Origin: Syntrophobacterales bacterium
GTDB taxonomy: Bacteria; Desulfobacterota; Syntrophobacteria; BM002
Reading direction: 5' to 3'
Assembly (NCBI GenBank): GCA_030613915.1
Contig: JAUWKY010000183.1
Span: 1 to 5,281, forward strand
DNA: 5,281 nucleotides
This document shows positions 1 to 4,580 of this stretch, piece by piece. Position 1 is the first letter of the stretch. Each line of letters starts with the position of its first letter. The position numbers and the translations under genes are program-made. The notes beneath the pieces were generated by a model. That model was not told the DNA's origin, did no database searches, and worked only from the letters and a program-made list of their open reading frames with translations.

Positions 1-70
1 GGCCCGTCCCACTGCACAGAGGCCCGCCCTACCAAAGCAGCAGGGCCTAGGGAAAATTTGAAATTTCATA

Positions 71-91
71 CCCTATGCCCTATGCCCTATG
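71..91. repeat. CCCTATG tandem heptamer, three perfect copies
   Basis: Three head-to-tail copies of CCCTATG occupy 71-77, 78-84 and 85-91. The reverse-complement word GGGCATAGGG, present twice here, recurs once on the plus strand at 3873-3882 in another gap, so it may belong to a dispersed repeat family. The rest of 1-252 holds no gene I can support. A GC-rich segment at 21-46 could form a small hairpin (GCCCT at 26-30 with AGGGC at 42-46). No convincing sigma-70 promoter for the kinase gene was found. Confidence 0.75.
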
Positions 92-252
92 CTCTCTGCT
101 GTTAATTCCTGCTTGATTCGTCAATTGGTCTATTCTTTGCAATCGTTCGGACTGGACATAAATTGCATAGATAATAGGGACCAAATTGGCGGCTTTACAA
201 GGGATTTGGCCACAACGCCATTAACCTTCGCCTTCCCAATCAAGCAAAATCC

Positions 253-2250
253 ATGACAAAATTTCAGCCCATTCGTTTCGGCAAATATCTCATCCTTGAC
301 AAAATCGCCACTGGCGGTATGGCTGAACTGTTTCGGGCCAAGATAACCAGTGTCGAGGGCTTCGAGAAACTGGTAGCCATCAAAAAAATCCTGCCTAACC
401 TCACCCAGGACAGCAATCTGGTTAATATGTTCATTGACGAGGCCAAGCTCGCGGCCATGCTCACCCACCAGAATATTGTGCAAATTTACGATCTCGGCAG
501 CATGGAAGGCGTCTATTTCATTGCCATGGAATACATTCACGGCAAGGACATGCGTGTCCTAAGCAATAAGTCCAAGGAGAAAGGGCTGCCTCTTCCTTTG
601 GAATACGCTCTCCACATCACCTCTAGAATCTGCTCTGGACTTGATTATTCACACAATCTAAAGGACTTCCAGGGGAACCCCCTCAAACTGATCCACAGGG
701 ATATTAGCCCGCAGAACATACTGGTCACTTACGAAGGTGAGGTGAAGATAGTCGATTTTGGGATCGCTAAAGTAGCGAGAAAGACCGCGGACACCCGGGA
801 AGGTTTGATCAAAGGTAAGGTGGCCTACATGTCTCCTGAGCAGGCGGCTGGGAAAACCATCGACCACCGGTCTGATATTTTTTCCGCCGGCATACTGCTC
901 TACGAGATGATCACTGGAGTGCGCATGTTTGAGGGAGCCGACCTGAATGTTCTCGACAGGGTGCGCAAAGCAGATTTCCAGACGGCTGAGACAATCGTTG
1001 CCGACCTTCCTGCCGAGGTATCTGAGATCCTCCGACGGGCACTCGCCAAGGCACCGAGTCGCCGTTACAAGTCCTGCGTTGCCATGCTTGCCGATCTCGA
1101 GGAGTGTCTATCCTCCTTTACAGTGCGTCCAAGGGCCGAGGGTTTGTCTCATTATATGAAGGCCCTTTTTGCAGAGGAAATTGCCGCTGAAGCCGCGGCT
1201 CTGCTGAAAATAGAAGCTGAAGTTTTTTCGTTGAAAGAAGAGGGGGCCTCCGACGGCAAGACAAAGACTTTACATATACTAGAGCACATCGAACCGGTCC
1301 CTGCCAAGAAAACAGCACCAGCGCCCAGCACACATAGACTCTGGCTAGGTACCTGGGCAATTGCCATGGTGGCCGCCGCCATTGTACTTGCCGTGCTTTT
1401 CAAAGAGAAACGCGTTCCAACAGTCGTTGAGGACACGGTTGTGACCTCGGTGAAGACCTCGAAATTACCTTCACCAACTACGGTTCCACCGACGTCGCCT
1501 TCGGCTGAGACTGCCAAGGAGCCCGCCCCACCTGAACCAAGTAAGAGGGAACAGGCCATGGAGGCGTTGAAAAAAGAGCAATTCGCCAAGGCAGCGGCAC
1601 TGTTTGAACAAGCTCTGGCCAATGAGCCTGGCGACAAGTCGAAGATCGCGACCCCTTACGCTCAGGCATTGGTGGGTGGATCTACCAGTATACTCGATAC
1701 AAATCCAAACCAAGCAGAATCCTTGCTGGAAAAAGCAATCGAGCTTGATCCTAAGAACGCAAAGGCCTTCTTCTACCTGGGGAAGCTCTACGCCTCGAAA
1801 AAAGAGTATGCCAAGGCTATCCAGTCTTATGACAAAGCTATTGACCTGGCGCCCAGTTCTCCGGATGCTTTTTTTAATCTCGGATTTCTCTATTATGCCA
1901 GAAAAGATTATCCCAAGGCGGAGGCAATGTTTTTCAAGGTAACAGAGCTCCAGCCAGCTTACCTGGACGAGGCCTATGTCAACTTGGCAGTGGTCCAAAA
2001 TTTGCAGGGAAAGAAAGAGGAGAGTATTGGAAACTTGGAGCGAGCTTTAGAGGTTAATCCCAATAATGACAGGGCGAAAAAGTACCTGCTACGCTTAAGG
2101 CGCACCTCAAAAAATGCTAAAGAAACAAACCATTTGGAAAATAAGATCTTTAGCATTGCTCGGACTGGCACTCCTCTGGATCATTGCCGGCTGCGCAACA
2201 GTGGACAAGTATGTGGCGCAGATAAACAAAAAACTTCCTTCCTGGGCTAA
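253..2250 (+). CDS. Membrane-anchored Hanks-type Ser/Thr protein kinase with C-terminal TPR repeats
   Basis: A PknB-like kinase expected to phosphorylate Ser/Thr from ATP in the cytoplasm. Visible motifs: glycine-rich loop IATGGMAELFRAK (residues 18-30), VAIKK with catalytic Lys44, helix-C Glu63, HRDISPQN (148-155, base Asp150, Asn155), DFG 168-170, SPE 194-196 and Asp208/Gly213. All catalytic residues are present. A hydrophobic segment (about 363-383) is the likely single membrane span, followed by a Pro/Thr-rich linker (about 390-432) and about four to five TPR-like units (about 434-605) predicted to be periplasmic. ATG 253 is the first start after the in-frame TAG at 175-177 and gives the normal family N-terminus, but no Shine-Dalgarno is obvious. 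The TPR fold seems to finish near residue 617. The last 46 residues overlap the downstream LysM gene out of frame and look non-native; a -1 shift at 2109-2115 would end the protein at 622 residues. The substrate is unknown. Confidence 0.93.
   Translation: MTKFQPIRFGKYLILDKIATGGMAELFRAKITSVEGFEKLVAIKKILPNLTQDSNLVNMFIDEAKLAAMLTHQNIVQIYDLGSMEGVYFIAMEYIHGKDMRVLSNKSKEKGLPLPLEYALHITSRICSGLDYSHNLKDFQGNPLKLIHRDISPQNILVTYEGEVKIVDFGIAKVARKTADTREGLIKGKVAYMSPEQAAGKTIDHRSDIFSAGILLYEMITGVRMFEGADLNVLDRVRKADFQTAETIVADLPAEVSEILRRALAKAPSRRYKSCVAMLADLEECLSSFTVRPRAEGLSHYMKALFAEEIAAEAAALLKIEAEVFSLKEEGASDGKTKTLHILEHIEPVPAKKTAPAPSTHRLWLGTWAIAMVAAAIVLAVLFKEKRVPTVVEDTVVTSVKTSKLPSPTTVPPTSPSAETAKEPAPPEPSKREQAMEALKKEQFAKAAALFEQALANEPGDKSKIATPYAQALVGGSTSILDTNPNQAESLLEKAIELDPKNAKAFFYLGKLYASKKEYAKAIQSYDKAIDLAPSSPDAFFNLGFLYYARKDYPKAEAMFFKVTELQPAYLDEAYVNLAVVQNLQGKKEESIGNLERALEVNPNNDRAKKYLLRLRRTSKNAKETNHLENKIFSIARTGTPLDHCRLRNSGQVCGADKQKTSFLG
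2109..2115 (+). other. Slippery heptamer A AAA AAT at the kinase/LysM junction
   Basis: In the kinase frame the codons are tcA AAA AAT, which fits the X XXY YYZ pattern for -1 ribosomal slippage. After a -1 shift the reading is AAA AAA TGC TAA, stopping at 2118-2120 just past the LysM ATG (2114-2116). AAGG at 2097-2100 lies 8 nt upstream, where an internal SD-like element could stimulate slippage as in dnaX. The A6 run is also a classic site for a real or sequencing-derived one-base indel. The pattern is directly seen; its function is inference. Confidence 0.4.
2113..2157 (+). promoter_or_regulatory. Inverted repeat sequestering the LysM start codon
   Basis: AATGCTAAAG (2113-2122) is perfectly complementary to CTTTAGCATT (2148-2157), giving a 10-bp stem with a 25-nt loop in the mRNA. 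The stem contains the ATG (2114-2116) of the LysM gene and abuts the slippery heptamer. If it forms, free initiation at the LysM gene would be hindered, and ribosomes translating the kinase frame to 2250 would open it, giving translational coupling. It could also act as a frameshift stimulator, but the stem starts too close to the heptamer for the usual 5-9 nt spacer. The stem is A/U-rich and therefore only moderately stable. Confidence 0.45.
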
Positions 2251-2872
2251 AAAATCCAGCTCTAAAGGTACCTATCATTTCCACAAAGTACGCTATCCTG
2301 GCGAATCACTTTCAGTTATTGCGGAATGGTATACGGGAGACGTTGAAAACTGGCATTATTTGGCTAAGGCGAATCCCAAGCTCGACCCAGACCGTATCAC
2401 CATCGGGACTACTATCCTAATACCCAAAAACCTCCTTCACACCAAAAAAGCGATGCCTAAGGAGTTCGTGGACGCGGTTGCCAAGAGGCACAAAACCAGA
2501 AAAGCCCAGGCAGGCAAGGCTAAACCGAGTACTTCGTACTACTACCATAAAGTCAAGTACCCAGGAGAATCACTTTCGATTATCGCCAAGTGGTACACGG
2601 GAGAAGTAGAGAACTGGCGTGCTCTGACCAAGGCGAACCCAAAACTCAAGCCAAACCGTATCTCTGTAGGTGACAAAATCCGTATTCCCAACAAGCTCCT
2701 CCACACTCAGAAACCAATGCCCCGAAGCTTTGTTGTCGGCTCTGCGAAGAGAAAGCAATCGAAACCTTCCCAAGTGGAAACTGCAAAGAATGCCAAAAAA
2801 AAGTCTGAACCTTCCACAGCCAGTCCACCAGATAAGGAACCTGAGGTGTTTGAGTTGTTCGGCCCGAAGTAG
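2114..2872 (+). CDS. Two-LysM-domain outer-membrane-type lipoprotein
   Basis: A 252-residue secreted lipoprotein expected to bind peptidoglycan. The N-terminus has a basic start (MLKK), a hydrophobic core (about 12-24) and lipobox IAGC with lipidated Cys27. Ala follows the Cys rather than Asp, consistent with outer-membrane sorting. Two LysM modules occupy about 54-104 and 142-192, each with the motifs YPGESLS, WYTG(D/E)VENW, KANPKL and I.IP. Each is followed by a related tail (LLHT.K.MP..FV), so a unit of about 74 residues is duplicated at an 88-residue period. The ends are Lys/Pro-rich. No catalytic domain is visible, so it is probably structural or adaptor-like. ATG 2114 is supported by the complete signal peptide; the only SD-like sequence is AAGG at 2097-2100, rather far upstream. 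It overlaps the kinase gene by 137 nt and is likely cotranscribed and coupled with it. No terminator was seen downstream. Confidence 0.9.
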   Translation: MLKKQTIWKIRSLALLGLALLWIIAGCATVDKYVAQINKKLPSWAKKSSSKGTYHFHKVRYPGESLSVIAEWYTGDVENWHYLAKANPKLDPDRITIGTTILIPKNLLHTKKAMPKEFVDAVAKRHKTRKAQAGKAKPSTSYYYHKVKYPGESLSIIAKWYTGEVENWRALTKANPKLKPNRISVGDKIRIPNKLLHTQKPMPRSFVVGSAKRKQSKPSQVETAKNAKKKSEPSTASPPDKEPEVFELFGPK

Positions 2873-2885
2873 CGCAGTAATATTC

Positions 2886-2984
2886 ACCACAGAGACACAG
2901 AGACCACAGAGCGGGAGTTAACCGCAGACACACCCGCCCGCCTCGCCTTGCTCGCATGGCGGGCTGGCGCAGACAAGCGCAGAT
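2886..2984. repeat. ACCACAGAG and CGCAGACA repeat cluster with a GC-rich inverted repeat
   Basis: Three tandem units, ACCACAGAG (2886-2894), ACACAGAG (2895-2902) and ACCACAGAG (2903-2911), are followed by CGCAGACA at 2923-2930 and 2968-2975 and CGCAGAT at 2978-2984. Between the CGCAGACA copies lies an inverted repeat, GCCCGCC (2936-2942) with GGCGGGC (2958-2964), separated by 15 nt. This fills most of the gap between the converging LysM and antitoxin genes. No T-run follows the hairpin on either strand, so it is not a standard intrinsic terminator. Confidence 0.6.
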
Positions 2985-3008
2985 TGAACCTTCATTGGCC
3001 ATGCAATG

Positions 3009-3284
3009 CTAGTGCGATCGTAACTCCTTTTCAATACGCTCCGCCAGAAAGATCTTCAGCAAAGACTGATACGGGACATCGTGCTTGTTAGCTAAAAGTT
3101 TTAGATCATCAAGCATCGACTCTGGAAGTCTCACGGAAATGGTCTTGGTGGAAGGTTTCAATTTCGCTAATCTAAGCCGCTTTACTTTCGCCCAGTCGAT
3201 GTATTCGGTGGAGTCGTGCTCTGCCCAAAAGTCCCGCTCCTGATCTTCATTCTTGAACTTCGGAACCTTCTTCTTTTTTTCCAT
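3009..3284 (-). CDS. Ribbon-helix-helix (CopG/BrnA-type) antitoxin
   Basis: A 91-residue basic protein ending in a ribbon-helix-helix fold. The strand TKTISVRLP (46-54) is followed by helix A (about 55-68) and helix B starting at PYQSLLKIFLAERIEKEL (71-88). The N-terminal half (KFKNEDQERDFWAEHDSTEY, then IDW) matches the toxin-binding region typical of CopG-type antitoxins paired with BrnT toxins. Expected role: neutralise the toxin encoded just upstream and repress their shared promoter through the palindrome at 3592-3610. The start lies inside the toxin gene (38-nt overlap) behind a good SD (GAGGAGA, in gagaggagactgtacgATG), which supports translational coupling. Toxin-before-antitoxin order is normal for BrnT/BrnA. 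The exact family name is from recall, not a search. Confidence 0.88.
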   Translation of the reverse strand: MEKKKKVPKFKNEDQERDFWAEHDSTEYIDWAKVKRLRLAKLKPSTKTISVRLPESMLDDLKLLANKHDVPYQSLLKIFLAERIEKELRSH

Positions 3285-3573
3285 CGTACAGTCTCCTCTC
3301 GCGGCGATTCATATCGCGGGCTGAAATCACCCGAATTAGATCACCGCGAATGGTAAACACTACAAACAAGCTACGGCCTCCATCGGTGTGGCCCAAGGCG
3401 TAATATCGGCGTTCGATTTCAGAGTGTTTCTCGTCCTCCGCAACGACTAAGGGACGATTGAAGAACACCTGCTCAGACTCTGAGTCATAAACTCTGTGCT
3501 TGATCCAGTTCTTTCCCGCATTTCCCTCATCCCATTGGAACCCCTTGCACTTGAGTAGTTGATCGACAGCCAT
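3247..3573 (-). CDS. brnT: BrnT-family toxin (RelE-fold ribonuclease)
   Basis: A 108-residue protein with the BrnT pattern: GFQWDEGNAGKNWIKHRV (11-28), a VFF block (36-38), an acidic stretch then ERRYYALGHTDGGRSLFVVF (54-73), and the strong IRVISARDMNRRERRLY block (80-96). Family members are RelE-like ribonucleases that inhibit translation, held in check by the RHH antitoxin encoded next. The hallmark basic and His residues (Lys25/His26, Arg55/Arg56, Arg76, Arg86, Glu92/Arg93) look intact, so the toxin is probably functional. The start is supported by SD GAGGTG at 3578-3583, four bases before ATG, and by a promoter at 3591-3619. The short N-terminal extension (MAVDQLLKCK) is slightly longer than I expect for the family. 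The region back to the tRNA terminator is free of genes. Confidence 0.9.
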   Translation of the reverse strand: MAVDQLLKCKGFQWDEGNAGKNWIKHRVYDSESEQVFFNRPLVVAEDEKHSEIERRYYALGHTDGGRSLFVVFTIRGDLIRVISARDMNRRERRLYDGKKEEGSEVQE

Positions 3574-3590
3574 GGTTCACCTCATTACTA

Positions 3591-3619
3591 TGTATATTAC
3601 CTTAATATACAAAAGTCAA
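3591..3619 (-). promoter_or_regulatory. Sigma-70 promoter of the toxin-antitoxin operon
   Basis: On the minus strand, TTGACT (3614-3619) is followed after exactly 17 bp by TATACA (3591-3596). This matches the -35/-10 consensus at 5/6 and 4/6 positions. Transcription would start near 3584, giving a leader of about 11 nt that begins almost at the SD. It reads directly into the toxin gene. Confidence 0.6.
3592..3610. promoter_or_regulatory. Perfect palindromic operator for antitoxin autoregulation
   Basis: GTATATTA (3592-3599) and TAATATAC (3603-3610) are perfect inverted arms separated by 3 bp. The palindrome fills the -10/-35 spacer and overlaps the -10 element. RHH antitoxins bind such sites as paired dimers, so occupation would block RNA polymerase. 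The palindrome is seen; the identity of the binding protein is inferred from position and family. Confidence 0.65.
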
Positions 3620-3647
3620 CAGTTTCAAGTTCCCCAAAAAAGCAAAA

Positions 3648-3670
3648 CCGCAACCAAGACCCGCAACCAA
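3648..3670. repeat. CCGCAACCAA direct repeat
   Basis: CCGCAACCAA occurs at 3648-3657 and again at 3661-3670, a 13-bp period, between the toxin operon promoter and the tRNA terminator. Function is unknown; it may be chance in an A/C-rich spacer. Confidence 0.4.
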
Positions 3671-3675
3671 ACACA

Positions 3676-3708
3676 AAAATAGGGATCAGCCGATCTGGCT
3701 AGATCCCT
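3676..3708 (-). terminator. Intrinsic terminator of the tRNA-Pro transcript
   Basis: On the minus strand AGGGATC pairs with GATCCCT and AGCC with GGCT, with one bulged T and a 5-nt loop (3681-3708). An ATTTTT tract follows (3676-3680 plus the adjoining base). It begins 10 bases after the encoded CCA of the tRNA. The plus-strand side also has a T-rich tail (TATTTTAT), so the hairpin may act in both directions. Confidence 0.8.
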
Positions 3709-3718
3709 TATTTTATAC

Positions 3719-3796
3719 TGGTCGGGACGGGCGGATTTGAACCGCCGGCCCCCTGCTCCCAAGGCAGGTGCGCTGACCAGACTGCGCTACGTCCCG
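3719..3796 (-). tRNA. tRNA-Pro (anticodon UGG), CCA encoded
   Basis: A full cloverleaf reads on the minus strand: acceptor CGGGACG/CGTCCCG, TA at positions 8-9, D stem GCGC/GCGC with GG in the loop, anticodon stem CCTGC/GCAGG with loop CTTGGGA (anticodon TGG, plus positions 3759-3761), a 5-nt variable loop, T stem GGCGG/CCGCC with loop TTCAAAT, discriminator A, and encoded CCA at 3719-3721. The mature length is 78 nt with CCA. UGG can read all or most proline codons. A terminator follows directly. The upstream promoter is not clear: TTGCAT (3855-3860) has only a weak -10 partner. Confidence 0.97.
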
Positions 3797-3822
3797 ATTA
3801 TTTTTCTGTCGAGTCCCTTAAG

Positions 3823-3930
3823 GTTGGAGATTTGGTATCACAGGGACGGGTGCAATGCAAGATGAAAAAAAGGGGCATAGGGCCTCAAGGCCCGTTGGAG
3901 GTTGGAGGAGCGCTCCGCTTTAGGTTGGAG
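3823..3930. repeat. Scattered GTTGGAG copies and short hairpins
   Basis: GTTGGAG occurs at 3823-3829, in tandem at 3894-3900 and 3901-3907, and at 3924-3930 (followed by GCAA). Between them are the hairpin GGGCCT-CA-AGGCCC (3880-3893), the word GGGCATAGGG (3873-3882, shared with 71-87 in reverse orientation) and the palindrome GGAGCGCTCC (3907-3916). No convincing gene is present between the tRNA and 4024; the short open frame at 3832-4062 is made largely of these repeats. Confidence 0.65.
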
Positions 3931-3955
3931 GCAATTTATATGTTAAAGACTGTGG

Positions 3956-3987
3956 GTTGGAGGTTAGAGGTTGGAGGTTGGAGGCAA
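3956..3987 (+). repeat. Left inverted repeat: four tandem GTTGGAG heptamers ending GCAA
   Basis: Heptamers at 3956-3962, 3963-3969 (GTTAGAG), 3970-3976 and 3977-3983 are followed by GCAA. The segment 3963-3987 matches the reverse complement of 4498-4522 at 23 of 25 positions. A perfect palindrome AGAGATCTCT (3988-3997) lies immediately inside. Confidence 0.7.
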
Positions 3988-4024
3988 AGAGATCTCTCTT
4001 CGAGCTTCTGTTTGTGTCTCTTTC

Positions 4025-4408
4025 TTAGGTTTGTAACTTTTTCCTTCCTCGCAAGGAATTAATCAGGCCGTTGAGTTTTCGGTCTACTTGTTCGCACCTC
4101 TTTCTGACCCCTATAGCATCTTCTTCTCGGAAAAGCTTCCTACGGCGAAAGACTTCATTAAGTGTAACCACTTCATAAAGTGATCCCTGAGCTATGTGAA
4201 GGTATTGGATAAATTCTTTCTTGTACTGGCGGCCTTTTCCCTCAGCGATATTCTGTGCAGGCGACGTTGCCGCCGCCTCCATCTGACTGATCAGCCGGAT
4301 ATGCTTATTCTGCGGGAGTTGTTCGAGTAAACCGAGAACAAACTCTGCGAGGTCTACTGCGAGTTGCCAAACATCGAGTTTTTCAAATGGAAAGAGATAA
4401 TCTGTCAT
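4025..4408 (-). CDS. Four-helix-bundle protein, 23S rRNA intervening-sequence (IVP/S23) family
   Basis: A 127-residue mostly helical protein with the family pattern: FEKLDVWQLAVDL near the N-terminus (8-20), QLP (30-32), SQMEAAATSPAQNIAEGKGR (41-60, with the near-invariant NIAEG 53-57), EF..YL.IA.GSLYE (65-79) and a terminal RKLNGLINSLR helix (110-120). Its length is normal. Family members were first found in insertions within 23S rRNA and share their fold with the Avd accessory protein of diversity-generating retroelements. Their molecular role is largely unknown; nucleic-acid binding is often proposed. No reverse transcriptase or template repeat is visible here, so a DGR is not supported. 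The start follows a strong SD (AAGGGGG, GGGGG at 4416-4420, 7-nt spacing). A TATAAT (4424-4429) lies just upstream, but so close to the SD and without a -35 that I do not call a promoter. The gene sits between inverted repeats. Confidence 0.9.
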   Translation of the reverse strand: MTDYLFPFEKLDVWQLAVDLAEFVLGLLEQLPQNKHIRLISQMEAAATSPAQNIAEGKGRQYKKEFIQYLHIAQGSLYEVVTLNEVFRRRKLFREEDAIGVRKRCEQVDRKLNGLINSLRGRKKLQT

Positions 4409-4449
4409 GGCTGTGCCCCCTTTATTATAAGAGCACTCATACTCAAGCG

Positions 4450-4468
4450 CTCCATTTCGAAATGAGAG
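4450..4468. other. Palindrome upstream of the four-helix-bundle gene
   Basis: CATTTCGAAATG (4453-4464) is a perfect 12-bp palindrome. It extends as CTC (4450-4452) with GAG (4466-4468) across one unpaired A. It lies about 45 bp upstream of the IVP start codon, a plausible operator position, but no regulator is known. Nothing else coding was found in 4409-4580. Confidence 0.35.
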
Positions 4469-4497
4469 TCAAGAAGTCACTTTGTTAGTATGATCTG

Positions 4498-4522
4498 TTG
4501 CCTCCAACCTCAAACCTCCAAC
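4498..4522 (-). repeat. Right inverted repeat: CTCCAAC heptamers
   Basis: CTCCAAC (4502-4508), CTCAAAC (4509-4515) and CTCCAAC (4516-4522), preceded by TTGC, form the reverse complement of the left repeat (3963-3987) with two mismatches in 25. Both repeats share the GGAGGCAA inner end facing the gene. Similarity continues weakly inward (AGAGATC on the left against CAGATC on the right). Confidence 0.7.
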
Positions 4523-4580
4523 AACTTCTTTTCCCCCCTTGAACTAGATCTCATTGCGCCCCACGCCTTCCATGTCAGGC

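Larger units (their letters stand above)
3956..4522. mobile_element. Candidate IVS-like unit: four-helix-bundle gene between inverted repeats
   Basis: The IVP/S23-type gene (4025-4408) is bounded by GTTGGAG-type heptamer repeats in opposite orientation, 3956-3987 on the left and 4498-4522 on the right. In 23S rRNA intervening sequences of Leptospira and Coxiella, a related small protein gene also lies between complementary ends, so this could be a free-standing relative. No transposase, target-site duplication or rRNA sequence is visible. The repeats may equally be general intergenic repeats that happen to flank the gene. Confidence 0.35.

Noticed and set aside
137..175. Kinase promoter from TTGCAA or TTCGGA with GATAAT at 170-175
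   Set aside because: TTGCAA has no -10 at acceptable spacing, and TTCGGA is a poor -35, so neither is better than chance.
89..256. A 55-codon plus-strand open frame ending in an ATGA overlap with the kinase start
   Set aside because: The overlap looks like coupling, but there is no SD, its start lies inside the CCCTATG repeat, and the peptide shows no recognisable domain.
130..540. Open frame of 136 codons on the minus strand
   Set aside because: It lies mostly antisense to the catalytic domain of the kinase, whose conserved motifs prove the plus strand is coding.
1152..1998. Long minus-strand open frames opposite the kinase linker and TPR region
   Set aside because: These are antisense shadows of a Pro/Ala/Lys-rich coding region; the low-complexity Ser/Ala/Arg-rich peptides have no family pattern.
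3719..3860. tRNA-linked integration site (gggacggg words near the tRNA 3' end, at 3843-3850 and in reverse near base 2-10)
   Set aside because: The matches are only 8-9 bp, not at a tRNA-end duplication, and no integrase is present.
3832..4062. A 76-codon plus-strand open frame after the tRNA
   Set aside because: Its sequence is built largely from GTTGGAG repeats (WRLEVGGW) and it runs into the end of the opposite IVP gene.
4025..4522. Diversity-generating retroelement, because the IVP fold is shared with Avd
   Set aside because: No reverse transcriptase, template/variable repeat pair or variable target gene is visible in the window.
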